DNA from: Planococcus citri
Lineage: Eukaryota; Arthropoda; Insecta; Hemiptera; Pseudococcidae
Length of the DNA: 64,000 nt
Direction: 5' to 3'
NCBI RefSeq assembly: GCF_950023065.1
Contig: NC_088679.1
Span: forward strand, 31,930,001-31,994,000
Program-made: the position numbers and the translations under genes
Part shown: positions 24,066 to 36,449 of the stretch, piece by piece
How positions within the stretch are numbered: the stretch's first letter is position 1
Layout: each line of letters begins with the position of its first letter
Notes under the pieces: model-generated
Database searches by the model: none
Seen by the model: only the letters and a program-made list of their open reading frames with translations
Told to the model about the DNA's origin: nothing

Positions 24066-26650
24066 ATATTTTTTTTCTGCGTTATTTTGGGATGGTTATG
24101 TAGCGATGATATTGTACCATCTAATGAGTGGAAATGGTGCTGCTGGAGTGTAAAAAAAGAAAAAAACCTAAGCCACAACGTACCTATAGCTGTACAACCA
24201 CGCTGCTGGACGGACATATGGCGTAAAACCAAAGAGACAGAATGAGAGAAAGAGAGAAAGAGATGCTGACAGAGAGAGAATATTCAACGAAGCGCAGCTC
24301 CGGCTATACGTTGGTTAGTAACAACTTTGGCGTGCCTTTTTCCAATCAACGCGCAACAACAATCTGCTATATGGGTATGGCTGGCATGGCGATGGCTGGC
24401 GTGAAAGCGCATAGATCATTGGAACAGTGAAAATGTCAAAATTACCGTATGTATACCATCTAGAGATGTTAGTCCACCCGTGGGTGTCACGTTTGATATG
24501 ATTTTTTTTAATACTCTACGGGTTGGGTTAATCTGAACGTATCTATGCAGCTATACTCGTACATACAATAATATCTATGCGCAGCGCGAAAGTTTTTCTG
24601 TAGTTTTATGGCTAGAAATTAAAAGCTGCCGTATGAGTATTTCGATGGTTGGATATATAGGTTCGTAAAAGTTTTATGACTCTTATTTGAAAACCAGAAC
24701 CAGTTATTGGTGGCGAAAGTGCAGTAAAGGGGAAGACAGTGAATGGAGCACGCGTATGGAACGCATTTTTCAAAGGTCTGATTGTTAATTTGACCAGCCA
24801 GCTCTTACAATAGCTCAGTATGGTGGCGTTTCATCATCAATGGTACGCAAATAGTTGAACACATACTGTGCAAGAGCAGTGTATTTCGTAGAATGCTTAA
24901 GAACTCTTTCACAGCATCCTTACTTTTGGCTTTTTTCACTCGAGTAAGTGAGCGCCATCGATAGCAAAAGGTGAATATGAAGTAAAAACGAGAAAATCGC
25001 TCACCTGTACAAAGTCCCATAGCTTTAAACTCACAGATTTAGTAAAAGTATTGGATGGTGCGTGTTAGCCTTACATACATATATCAAAAGACGAAATGAA
25101 TTTATGAATAAAGCTCAAATATTTTAAAAGTATGTAATTGAAATTGAAAATAAATAAATTCAGCCAACAAAAAAATCGCTATTCCAAAACTGGGAACTGA
25201 GAATAAAAGTGGATTAAAATGAAGCAAAGAAAGCGTTTGAAAAATCCTTCAAAGTTGTACCGTTTTATGGTGAACTGGCGAACCGGTTTCAAAAATATAC
25301 TGCTCGTTGAAACCACTTACAACTCACAAGTGTACTATTTATAGATCAAGTAAAAATTAATATGCCTTTTTCATTTAAATTTTTTTGAAAAAACACGTTT
25401 TATTACTTATTGCAGGTTCTTTACTGATTTGCTGTCAATAATCGAATAAAGTTTGGAGATGTGTTATTCTCGTTCGAATTTTTTCAAACTGAATTATCGA
25501 AACTCACAAAGTCCTTCTGACCTATTCTATTTTCTATCAATTCAAACCAAAAGTGAAGGTTCGGATCCTCGGATTTTGTTCAGATTTCTGCTGCAAATTT
25601 TCTTCAATGGTCTTATCATTTTTGTTTCTACATTTCGAGAGGTTTCTGACCCCCCTCCCCCTCCATCAATACCTTAAAACACGGTCAAAATGCCTTTTTA
25701 AAAAATGAAAAATTGCATTGCATGTGCAAAATGTCCAATTTTACAAAAAAATTACATTTCCAGCCCAAACTTTGTGAACGACATTTTTACACAATTTTGG
25801 CATATTTTCAGGCAATTTTCAAATATTTCATTAATTTTAAATAATTCAGGAAACTTTTTCCAAGATTTACCCTTGAGACATTTCATCAACTGTTGATCGT
25901 TTCTGCATGTTTTTAGGTCATTTTAACTGATTTTTAAAATGTGTTAAACAAATTGCTGACAGTTTCAGATACTTTCTCTGAAATTTCATCAATTTTTGGC
26001 AATTTTTTAGTGATATCTAAGCTATGCCAATTTTACAGTTTTTGGGATATTTCATGTGATTTTTTTCAGTTTTTCACTTCAATAAGCGATCCGTAAGTAA
26101 TCAATTTTTCGTAATTTTCAACTGCCTTTTTTGAATATTTCAGCTTTCTTGTGCTGTACTAATACTCAATTTTTGGCAATGTCTCATGAATTACAAAATA
26201 ATTTAAGCTATTTTTATAGCATTTTAACAAATTTTTAAAGAAATTTTTGCCAAACTTTGTTGAATTTGGCAGTTTGTTTCAATAATGATATTTTTCAATA
26301 TTTTCTCCATTCCTGACAATTTTTTTTTGGGGTGTTTATAATTACTAGATTTTTACACCCTACGTCAGATTATATTGAATTTGTCAGGTTGTGTTTTTTA
26401 ACAAGAGTAATCAATTTTTCATAATTCATCAATTTTTGGACTCTCAAAATAATGACTCTGAGAGCTCAAAATTTTCTATACACCTTTATTTTTTTGGCCT
26501 TTTCTAATTTTCCAGCCAGTATTTTAATTCAAATACGACCAATCGGAAAATTGAAAATTTTTCTCAAGTTCTAACGAAAGCAACTAAAGTTTTTCAATCG
26601 ACGAAGAAGAAAAACCAGAATGATGCAATATCTGTGAAGAGATTTTAGAT
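24066..26650. other. No gene supported
   Basis: 24.2-24.3 kb has a GA-rich tract (GAGAGAAAGAGAGAAAGAG). 24.3-25.0 kb is CpG-containing host-like DNA. 25.1-26.65 kb is A/T-rich with many degenerate CAATTTTTGG-like words, similar in style to 17.5-18.6 kb. Confidence 0.4.
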
Positions 26651-28411
26651 TCTAGTTGGTTAAATTACATTTCTGATTGATTCTAACCTCAATCCAAACA
26701 TCCAATAGTATACCAACAAGATTTCCAAACCCAAAACAAAGCCCAGTCTTATCTGACGATGACGAAACCGGTCAAGCTGAATGGAAATTTCAACCTTATT
26801 CATCGAAGCCCCCCAACGATCCTATATCAATACTATCACTATTTGTATCTTTATCACAACACAGGTAAGGTACCTGTACAGTGTACGTATAAGTAGAGGT
26901 ACTACGTGGAACACGTAACGTATATAAGGCTGAACGCTCGACCTACGAGAACCCAAATACCATCCAACCGAGAGAAAATATTTGAAGGTGAGACTACACG
27001 TTAGCCGTGCACAAATCTGATACATTAGGTCTATCTCTATACCTATTACCTGTAAATACACTACGTGAACATATGCATGTTTATGTACATCACTGGAAAA
27101 TATAAACAAGCGTGCATCTCGTCGTCTGAATAGCCAGAGAGCTCGGTCGGTCACTGCATTCGAATATCCCATCATTAATAACCGATTCGTCGATGTAATG
27201 CGATATTTTTAAAAATCTGACACAGCTCGATCTTTCAATCATCGAAACGGGCGCGCATCTTCGTCAACATTCCAACTCCACTCGATCGAATCATATTCAA
27301 ATCTTCAATGTCGAAAAAGAGAGAAAACGAGAAAGAGATGGAAACTTCATCCATGGACCACTACCACCATAACAAACTTCACGTTTTTTTCACTACGTAC
27401 AACAGCACAGCACAGCACAGATATTATACTAGGTAGGTATTATTATGTAAATAACTTATCCCGATTCTCTATTTCTTTTTCACCACACTATACTACGCCA
27501 GCTTACTCCGGATGAACTCTTTCTGCAAAAAAAAAATTCGTTTCGCGATTAATTGAAATTACCGCTTTGTTTTATACTCTTTTTTTTTCATAAAACGGCG
27601 CAGATTTTTTCTTTTCCTTTTTCACAATAGAGATTTTTCCTTTCTATGAATATTTATACGAGGTATTTGTTTCGGGCGAGAAAAGCTGCCTTTTTTTCAT
27701 AATTTTATTTCGTATTTTTTTTCTTCCTTATTTTTCTCATTTTTATAGCCTCCTCGGTAACCTGAACTTAACAATATTTGAATTTTAACGCGGTAAAAAA
27801 ATACCCTGTTACGCGTTTAATCGGTAATTTAATTTTATTTACTTTTCTTCTTTCTTTTAGGGATATTTAAATTTATTCGACACGTTATCGTGTACTTGTC
27901 ATTAGACACGATCTGTGGATTACTTTAAACGAAAAATAATCATCTGCTCTTCAGTCGTTCACGATTATGTACCGTTTCAAGATCTTACAATTCGTTTGAT
28001 CCGACTTGAAATAATAATAAAAAAAAAGTGACGCTAAAATTAAATCGATCGATCTCATAAATCAGTTTAGAAAAATTACGAGATCGTGAAGATGGTTTCA
28101 TTTTAATGCGTACACCTTTCATCAAATATACCATCATTCGAGCTACATAATGTGATATAATTCCTTCCACAGATACAGCGAGATTATTTTACTATACTTT
28201 CCGCGGTGGCAATGACCTAGAAGGGTGGGTCGAACATGATCGTTTCATCTTCAAGATTGGCAAAGATGTCAAGACATCAGGATTTTACATAAATCATGTT
28301 TTTCAAATACACAATAATTCCAAACTAGTAAATAACCCACCGTTTAAAAATGATCAACTTCCCATCAGAAAAGTTTAAATAACCATTCAAGTACCCAGTA
28401 CCAAACCTCTC
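26651..28411. other. Host-like DNA; a donor-like site but no secure exon
   Basis: An open stretch ends at a strong donor-like CAG|GTAAGG at 26864/26865, but two of the three frames are open before it and no convincing acceptor fixes an exon. A CAGCACAGCACAGCACAG microsatellite lies near 27402-27420. Open frames at 27221-27430 (plus) and 27985-28170 (minus) have no recognisable motif. Confidence 0.35.
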
Positions 28412-28700
28412 ATTCGGGCCGGGCATCCGCTTGGAGCGCCACTGTCGCACCAGCGGACTTTGATTTTTATCAGGACGAAAACGTGATACGAGAATGTTTT
28501 GATATATAATTTCAGTTGAATTTAAGTGTGTTTGTTGATTGTTTTTGTCCATTTGAACACATCGATTCACACAAAAGTTTCTTCAATACAAATCATTCTG
28601 AAAAACTTCGAATTTTATTTATGTCAAATATCAAATATCACGTTTTCGTCCTCGTCAAATTCTAAGTCCAGCAGCGATACTAGCGCTGCCCGGCCCGAAT
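28412..28700. mobile_element. Small MITE with inverted ends ATTCGGGCCGGGCA
   Basis: The left end ATTCGGGCCGGGCA (28412-28425) is the reverse complement of 28687-28700. Internally GACGAAAACGTGATA near 28474 is mirrored by TATCACGTTTTCGTC near 28637. No target duplication was settled. It abuts the next element almost directly. Confidence 0.6.
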
Positions 28701-28705
28701 ATTGA

Positions 28706-30410
28706 TTTTTCGTAAATTATGTGTATAAAGTGCTCATTATACAACTATAATCACGGCCAAAAGTGAGCTTTTATCGGCGACCTATCATGGGGAAATAAAA
28801 TAGCAACTTTATTTCCCTATCGACGTTGAGCAGCAATTTTATTTCCCTGTCAGTTTGTTTATGTTATTGTATCAGCACAGCGCATGCGCAGTACTGTATT
28901 ATGGTGTAAATTTTTTTTATCACTAAGTGACTAAAACGTGAAACTGTTTCATAGTTTCAGACTTTCATGACGAATTGGGAATGTAGATAATTTGTAAAAA
29001 TTCGCGATATAAATTCAATACTTTGATAAACACGAATCTGAATATTGATAAACTTTGAAAAAGGCAATCAATTGAAATAATCAATACACTTTAATCATGA
29101 AAATGTCACATTTCTACTGTTCGAATATCACTTAAAAACGCTGATAATTTTCTCATTCGATCTAGATTTCTAAATTGTTTTCATTTATTGTCATAGTACC
29201 TGATTTTCTAGAAAATTAACTCATCAACGAAGACGGTCCGAGCTTCATATGTATATTGATGATTGATAACACCGAAGAACAATCAACAAATATTACAACA
29301 GCAACACTAGACAATTCTGCCGGAATTTATCAACTTGAATAGCTATGATGAAAATAACACAATTTAGTTCTGCACGGTAAGTAAGGTGAAATGTTTGATG
29401 AAAGTATTGAATATTGAAATTTACTACTGGCATAAGTCAATGTAGAAAATGTTACTGAAGATGAACGAACAAATAATATACTTGAACTAAAGATTGAGAG
29501 AAGTTATGCTGTCAATGACGAACTCGTTTGTATTTGTTCTAAGTAATAAGTATCATCCTAATTGTAAGTAATTACAAACGGAAGGTAGTAGTATTAAGTT
29601 ACGATGAGTTTTTGTTCTACATATTTAACTCTCAAGTATCTACATCCAAATATCATCTAAAAACACTGATAACGTCTTCCATTCGATCTAAATTGTGTTA
29701 TTTTCATCGTAGCTAACTTACTCATTCAAAATCTTTTACTTCAGTGACTTCATATACCTAGGTAGTTTATTCAAGTTGATACATTCCGGAAGATTTGTCT
29801 AGTGTTGTAATTTGTTGATTGTTCTTCAGTGCTATCAATAATTATCGATAGGTATACCAAGTTCGGACCATCTTCGTTGACTAGAATTGAAAGTAAAACT
29901 AAAACAAAACACAACTAAACCGTTTAGCATATTGTGCTCGCTCGTAGGCACTAGTTGAACGGTTAAATATAATGCTCGCTTCAAACGAACCATCTTCTTT
30001 GATGAGTTTAATTTCTAGAAAATCTTCACAAATATGAATTACTTAACTACCGATCCAAAATCACGATGCAAATTGAAAGTAAAACCAAAACAAAACACCA
30101 CTAAACCATTTAGCTAGTATGTACGTGCTTGCTCGTAGGCACTAGTTGAACGGTTAAATATTATGCTCGCTTCAAACGGACCATCTTCGTTGATGAGTTT
30201 AATTTCTAGAAAATCTTCACAAATAAGAATTACTTAACTACTGATCTGAAATCACGATGCAAATTGAAAGTAAAACTAAAACAATCAGCGAACATCATAA
30301 TCGTGATTATGTATTGTTATTTGATGATCTGAGATCGCCAATAGAAAACTCACTTTTGCCCTTGATTATAGTTGTATAATGAGCTCTTTATACACATAAT
30401 TTACGAAAAA
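28706..30410. mobile_element. Complex non-autonomous DNA element of 1.7 kb with long terminal inverted repeats
   Basis: The left end TTTTTCGTAAATTATGTG (28706 onward) and right end CACATAATTTACGAAAAA (to 30410) are inverted repeats of about 65 bp that continue through ATAATGAGC and AAAGTGAG. Inside are a second inverted pair (29261-29366 against 29690-29842), a direct repeat (about 29116-29175 and 29641-29696) and a tandem repeat. No transposase was found and no target duplication is clear. Confidence 0.75.
29885..30285 (+). repeat. Tandem repeat, unit of about 186-191 bp, 2.1 copies
   Basis: Copies begin with AATTGAAAGTAAAACTAAAAC at 29885, 30071 and (partial) 30262. Each full copy carries GGCACTAGTTGAACGGTTAA and GTTTAATTTCTAGAAAATC. 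It lies inside the element at 28706-30410. Confidence 0.85.
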
Positions 30411-30411
30411 C

Positions 30412-30538
30412 AGTATATGTGACACGGGTTAAAAGTGCGGTGTTATAAACTCGTACGTTATAGCCCTCGCCTACGGCTCGGGCTATAAAGTACTCGTTTA
30501 TAAAGCCGCACTTTTAATCCTTGTTACGTAATATACTA
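30412..30538. mobile_element. Short hairpin MITE
   Basis: The arms TTAAAAGTGCGG and CCGCACTTTTAA, with GTTATAAAC/GTTTATAA and TATAGCCC/GGGCTATA inside, form an almost continuous stem around a loop near 30470. The outer ends read AGTATAT and ATATACT. It sits 1-2 bases after the previous element. Confidence 0.7.
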
Positions 30539-31516
30539 TTTCAAAAAAATACGCAGTTGATAAAATTTCATATTTTTCTAATAAAAAGTCCACTTCATTA
30601 GAAATTTAAAAAACAAATCATAACCTTTTTCATTCATTTTCCATTATTAAATTCCTAAATTTTTCAGTGCCTTTTGAAAAATTCACTTTTATTAACTTCT
30701 TTGTTATTTCAACGAAACGAATACAAAGAAAATTTCATTTTATTGCTTCATTATAATATCGAAATACAATCTGGCCTTGAAATTAAAACGTCGATAATCA
30801 TGGTATATTTTTTTTCAAAGTTGCTTTCATAGCCAAGCCTCCGCTGCTTTTTACTCGATTTTCTTCCAGGTGAAAAGTTCTCAATTTCGAATAACCTTTT
30901 CGAGTACACGCAGCATTTTTTTAAATTAAAAAAAGTATTTTCTTATATTATTTGCCGAATTAATGCATAACTTTGAATATTTTTTTACAGCCCGTCCTAG
31001 AAGAACCTTGCCAATTTCATAGGTATAAAAACGTGAAATAGCCAGATTTTCATCAAAAGATATTTTTCAAAGAGAATTTTTTGCAATAAGTGATTTAGTT
31101 GAAGATTTAACGATGCATAAATTTATTCAATTTCTTCCTATAACGCGTGCGTTATTATTTTTTTCTTGGCATTATAAATAATTTAAAAAGATACATATCA
31201 GCAATGCAGCGATCAATGAAACAAAACGGCGGGTTTCAGCATGATTTAGGAATGAGAAATACCTCATGTAATGGCCAATGGGCAATATGGGTGATCGGTA
31301 GGAAAGGAAGAAAGGTAATAAATTTTACACGAGCAATTTTTTTTTGGAAGCGAAGAAGAAATAGTAGACGATATTTGCTCTGAAATCGTTTTATGTAGCT
31401 CTGAATGGTTCTGATATCTTGAGCTCAGTACAATGTTCATTCCACCCTTCGTCACCACCAAAAAATCTTCAAGATTCGGGCTGAGAATAAGTTTATTCTT
31501 TAACCTCCTAGAGGAA
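30539..31516. other. No gene supported
   Basis: A/T-rich DNA. One acceptor-like tract (TTTTTTTACAG, ending near 30991) is followed by only about 16 open codons. Confidence 0.4.
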
Positions 31517-31520
31517 TTAA

Positions 31521-32861
31521 CCCTTTGGAGGTTCTCTAGGTTTTCGGGTTAGAAAATTTAAGTGCCTTAATGAGTGTGATAGGGTACCTCGCCCAATTGG
31601 CCAAACCACAAAAAAGTCGAGCTTTTGATGAAAAGTTTTATAGGAAAATGAAAGTTTCCAAAAAACACAAATGTGACATTTCCTAAAAAAAAATTGAATG
31701 TATGCAGAATTTTTTTTGAAAAAATGAACCAAAAACATGTGTCAAAAACATTGAACAAAAGCACTCTTTCAAAAAATGAAATAAAAATTGAATTGGAAAA
31801 AAATAAAAAAACAAGGTTGAAAAAAAGTCATCTGGCAGTTCACAAATTCAGCGAGAATCAAATCTTGTTGGCAAAAATGCCTTTGTTTAAAGCATGAAGA
31901 GAAGAAAAATCTATGTCGCTAAGAGAGGATTTTTTATCAAGTCATAAAATCTTTTCGGAAATCGAGCCGAAATATGGGACAAAATTTAGCGAAATTGCGA
32001 GCTTTCTGGCAGGAGGTAACTAATTATAAAAACATTTTCGCCTTTATTCACGAGATGTAGCATAGAATTTTCTTTCATTTTGGGAAAAAATGAGTATTTT
32101 ATCACTTATTGGAGAATAGGAATATGAAGATGAAGATGAAGAGAAATAGTAAAAATAGTAAATAAAAATCCAAATTCATCTACGAGTTCAGTCTTTCATT
32201 TCGTTTACGCTGTGGATTTGTGTTTTTGTTCACTATTTCTCTTCATCTTCATCTTCATATTCCTATACTCCAATAAGTGATAAAATACTCATTTTTTCCC
32301 AAAATGAAAGAAAATTCTATGCTACATCTCGTGAATAAAGGCGAAAATGTTTTTATAATTAGTTACCTCCTGCCAGAAAGCTCGCAATTTCGCTAAATTT
32401 TGTCCCATATTTCGGCTCGATTTCCGAAAAGATTTTATGACTTGATAAAAAATCCTCTCTTAGCGACATAGATTTTTCTTCTCATTCATGCTTTAAACAA
32501 AGGCATTTTTGCCAACAAGATTTGATTCTCGCTGAATTTGTGAACTGCCAGATGACTTTTTTTCAACCTTGTTTTTTTATTTTTTTCCAATTCAATTTTT
32601 ATTTCATTTTTTGAAAGAGTGCTTTTGTTCAATGTTTTTGACACATGTTTTTGGTTCATTTTTTCAAAAAAAATTCTGCATACATTCAATTTTTTTTTAG
32701 GAAATGTCACATTTGTGTTTTTTGGAAACTTTCATTTTCCTATAAAACTTTTCATCAAAAGCTCGACTTTTTTGTGGTTTGGCCAATTGGGCGAGGTACC
32801 CTATCACACTCATTAAGGCACTTCAATTTTCTAACCCGAAAACCTAGAGAACCTCCAAGGG
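31521..32861. mobile_element. TTAA-flanked foldback element, piggyBac-like MITE
   Basis: Both sides are flanked by TTAA (31517-31520 and 32862-32865). The ends read CCCTTTGGAGG and CCTCCAAGGG. TTAA duplication with CCC-starting ends is characteristic of piggyBac-type elements. The arms of about 630 bp (31521-32150 and 32232-32861) are almost identical inverted copies around a loop of about 80 bp: the small open frames in one arm recur with identical translation in the other. No transposase is present, so this is a non-autonomous element, apparently recent. Confidence 0.88.
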
Positions 32862-32865
32862 TTAA

Positions 32866-34090
32866 AAAATGCTGAAAAAATCACAAATTGTGCCGGAGGC
32901 TCCAAAATGACCCAGAACAATGAAATTTGGTTTGGAGGAGTTGATATCAGTTTCAGGACTAATTTTCATCATTCTCGCATCATAAATGCACTTAATACAA
33001 AATCAATTGACAAAAGTTGGCAATTTTTTCAAAAAACCATCGAAAAATTGATTTCCGTAGCTGAAGTTTAGGTTATACGGGTTTCAAACCATGCCCTTTC
33101 CAAAAATCGTGTTCTCGTCCAAATTATATTCCCTCTTAGTCTTAGCTTTCCATTAATATTCACCTCAAGCTTATAAATTACACCCCTTACTTTCCCACGG
33201 CCGGTACTCATTGGAAAAAAAAAGTAATTTCAGAAACTAAAAAATTATAAAAAAGTAATCAAAAAGTAATTTAAAAAATGACAAAACATGGCCAAAACAT
33301 TTTAATGCAGAAAAAAATTATCGAAAAAACCAGAACTTGTCGTTTTTAAAAAGTGATACTTTTTCGCAATTACTTAATCTGTATTTTGCAACTTTTTGCT
33401 GAAGGATTTGAGCTAAAATTTTTTTTTCAGCTGTTTCAGGAAAAAACGACACATTTAGGACAATTTTTGGAGAGGAGTGGGACTTTTTGTAATTTTTTCC
33501 AAAAAACATTTTCAAGCCATTTTTTGACAAAAAAAAAACGATTTTTTGAAAATTTAGACAAAAGGAGACACTTTTTGCGGTTTTTGTCATTTTTTTGACA
33601 GAAAATGAGAGTTCAACAGTAATTTTAGCAAAATGCAGGACTCATGACAACTTTTGGCAAACAAGCAAAACTTTTTGGTAGAAAACGAGACGTTTTGGCA
33701 ATTTTTGGAGGAAAACCTTAATTTTTGGAAACCTAATTTTAGATAAAAAGTAGGATTTTTTTAGTAAGTTTGCTCGCATCCTGCTTTTCTGAAATGTCAC
33801 TGCATCAATTTTCCATTGAGTTGATCACAGAGTAAAAACTCTGGAAATTTTTTTTGTGATACTTGATTATATCTTAGTAAAAATTATGATATTTTTCACA
33901 GACTGAATGTATAATGAATTAATGATTACACAAATATGACAAAACGTTGAAAATTTTTTCATAATTCCCCCACCAATTTTTTTCTTCTTTTGTTCAACGA
34001 TCAAAAAATGCAGTTTCATACTCATCTGGTCCACAAACTTCAAAAGTTTTCAAGAAACATAGAAAAAATGTCCACATATTGAGGACTCGT
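32866..34090. repeat. A/T-rich DNA with a degenerate minisatellite-like stretch
   Basis: Between about 33410 and 33770 words such as GACAATTTTTGGAG, CTTTTTGGTAGAAAA and GAGACGTTTTGGCAA recur irregularly, giving mirrored short open frames on both strands. No gene was seen. Confidence 0.45.
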
Positions 34091-34340
34091 ACGCCTTTGG
34101 GCTTTTCTTTAACATACAAAAAAAAAAACCTTCGATACTCCTTCGCAACTTCACCAGCCACCTGTGGCTAGTCCAATAATGCGTACGACCCTAACACTCT
34201 GTAAATTCATCAATAATGCTGATAACTCACGCTGACTCGACACTTACGTCCAACACACTCGAATCCATGTGTAATTGTGTACTCAATTTAACCTTGCTAT
34301 ATGCGATGTATGATTACAATTTTCTTACAAGATTCTACAG

Positions 34341-34419
34341 CATGTTTAATCACCACGCAATAAACATTCGAGGTGCGGACGTGCACCAGCTGAATCCACC
34401 GCATGGTATAATTTGTGCG
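34341..34419 (+). CDS. Candidate small coding exon, unknown product
   Basis: The acceptor-like TTACAAGATTCTACAG ends at 34340 and a strong donor G|GTAAGTAAG follows at 34420. Of three frames in the 79 bases only one is open. It starts with ATG at 34342 and gives 26 codons (includes RGADVHQLNPPHGIICA), ending in phase 0. Codons are GC-balanced (GAC GTG CAC CAG CTG) compared with the surroundings. The sequence lies in CpG-containing host-like DNA. No domain is recognised and neighbouring exons were not found, so it could be an exon of a gene with long introns, or chance. Confidence 0.33.
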
Positions 34420-36290
34420 GTAAGTAAGTAAACGAATAAGTGGTAAGAAACGATAGGGTACGAGACGAGAAAGAATCGATATGATATCTAAAGGCTGAAA
34501 TAATCAGTAATATAATTTCGCCGACGAGCTTGGAATTTTCTCCATCTCCACGCTGTTACAAGAGGCAGGGAACGTGTCAACGTCGTCTTAGCATACTTTC
34601 GCGTATAATTTTCACCCGAATAAAGCGTCTCGTTAACATCAAAGCCAAGCATCACCTTTGGCATGAAATAGTTAACATTACTGATAAATATTCAAATTTC
34701 CCTTCGGCAATGTCATCCTCATGTTTATCCTGCTGCGTACAACAGCGTCGTTGTCGTCGTAATCGTCGCGTAATACAAGTGGGAAAAAAATTCTTCATTA
34801 AATGTCGCATCCTGAACAACATCGCGTAATACAAGGGAAGGAAAACGGAAGTCAGAGCTGTAGAGAGGGAAAAAACACCTCAAAATCTACGATAACTAGG
34901 TCATGAACATAAATACTCCGAAGTGCGATTAATCGATTGTTACGAGTAATTAATTCATTACAAATCGTCTCGTCCTTTTTTACCGCGCATTCATCGTTCG
35001 TCGTCGTTCATTCATGCGAATGAATTCGTCGTCGAGATCGAGACTCTGTACATGCAATACATATTCGCTATACACATTGTAACATCCTCTTCGCTTTAAA
35101 ATGAACATCGTTTCTTTACATACACATAATTAACACCCCGCAGAAGTCTCGCTGATTTACAAAACACGCTGGCGAAACGTTTCATCTGATAATTCGCGTG
35201 CTAATTGTCCGACCGCGATTGTAATCTTGATTGATTATGTGAAATTTACGCCGACGATGCTCGTTTCATTCGCAAAATAGTACCTACGTCAAAATGTTTC
35301 CGTTTTTACCACGTACAAGCCCCAGAGAAAAGAGACAAGGGGGATATCAATATATATATCGCCGAATGTTACTTACTGATAGAAATTATTTCAGAAACTA
35401 TGATAGCTAGAAAGCTCAAACTTGGGGTGTGGAAAGGTGTGGATAACAGGTTATCAGGAAAAATCTAAAAACTTTGAAAAGTTAATTAGGAAAGCTTCTA
35501 GAGCGAGTTGAAAGTTGAGAACTTATACAGCCAAATCCAGTGAAGCGACGTTTTGGAACGTTTAGGGATGTTTAACACGTCATCATGCACTGAAACCGGT
35601 TTGGTTAGCGAGTCTTTTGTGACGCTTTCTGCAAAATACCTGACAGTGGTATCTCACAATACAGAAACTCGCCTCTTCCTCTTCACCATACTACATTGAA
35701 AGCATGTGCCTTTTTAAAACACTCCACAACACCAGACACATGCGTCAATAGTATGAAATCACATAGGCCTACAATACTACATAATATGTTCTTACATTGT
35801 ATGCGCGAGTAAATCCGAATTTGCATTTGGGAGGGAGGGAAGGAGGGGGTGAGTTGGGAAACCCAGAAAGGATAGATAGAGAATAGAGATATCAGATACA
35901 TCAGATTTTACAATATTTTGTCTGCGTTTCAAGAACTTCGAAAAACAATTTTCAAAGTTTTTTTCATGTTCAAATAGATTTTCTGTTATCACGCAAAAAG
36001 AATCATTAAAGGGTACCTACCTGTTGTGATAAGTGAATAATTCTGCGATGGGATATGATAGGAAATTGTGAAATAGAAAAAATCATACCTAAGAAATTTA
36101 AAGATTTTCAAAATGTGAAAAAATGTTTTCAATTTTTTTGAAGTGATGGACCGGGGTCAAAAATCCAAAAAACTTACTTCTTGCGGGTTCTTTCATTCGT
36201 TTTCGAGCTTCTTGGTTACTTACATTTTTTTACTATCACTTCTAACAATGATTGTGAAAACAAGAGTAAGAGGTTTGAGCAATGGGAAGA
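34420..36290. other. Host-like DNA, no further gene supported
   Basis: CpG-containing to about 35.4 kb, then A/T-rich. A 99-codon open frame at 34530-34829 begins at TTG and has no motif. A G-rich tract (GGGAGGGAGGGAAGG) lies near 35829-35845. Confidence 0.4.
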
Positions 36291-36449
36291 TCAGGCGAGC
36301 AGCCCGAGCGAAGCGAGGGCGCGAGCTGTCGAGTGAAAGGAAGGGGTAAAGCTCGAGTGCAGTGAGGGGTATGCGAGCAGCCCGAGCGAAGCGAGGGCGC
36401 GAGCCGGGGGTTGGAGCCGCGAAGCGGCTCAGGGGGCGTAGCCCCCTAG
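36291..36449 (+). mobile_element. 3' end of a Helitron-type element
   Basis: The hairpin GGGGGC-GTA-GCCCCC (36432-36446) runs into CTAG (36446-36449) followed by T. That matches the Helitron 3' terminus: a GC-rich hairpin just upstream of CTRR, inserted before T. Immediately upstream are two copies of GCCCGAGCGAAGCGAGGGC (36302-36320 and 36380-36398), which are subterminal repeats, and another small hairpin, GGAGCCGCGAAGCGGCTC. The 5' end (TC...) was not located and no Rep/helicase gene is present, so this is a non-autonomous or truncated copy. Confidence 0.6.

Noticed and set aside
26677..26864. Open stretch ending at CAG|GTAAGG
   Set aside because: Two frames are open and no clear acceptor exists, so an exon cannot be defined.
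27985..28170. Minus-strand 61-codon open frame with fairly even composition
   Set aside because: No acceptor/donor pair fits it and no family is recognised; kept out of the gene list.
31567..32875. Repeated 65-76-codon frames on both strands
   Set aside because: They are duplicated only because the element is a palindrome; low-complexity Phe/Lys-rich composition.
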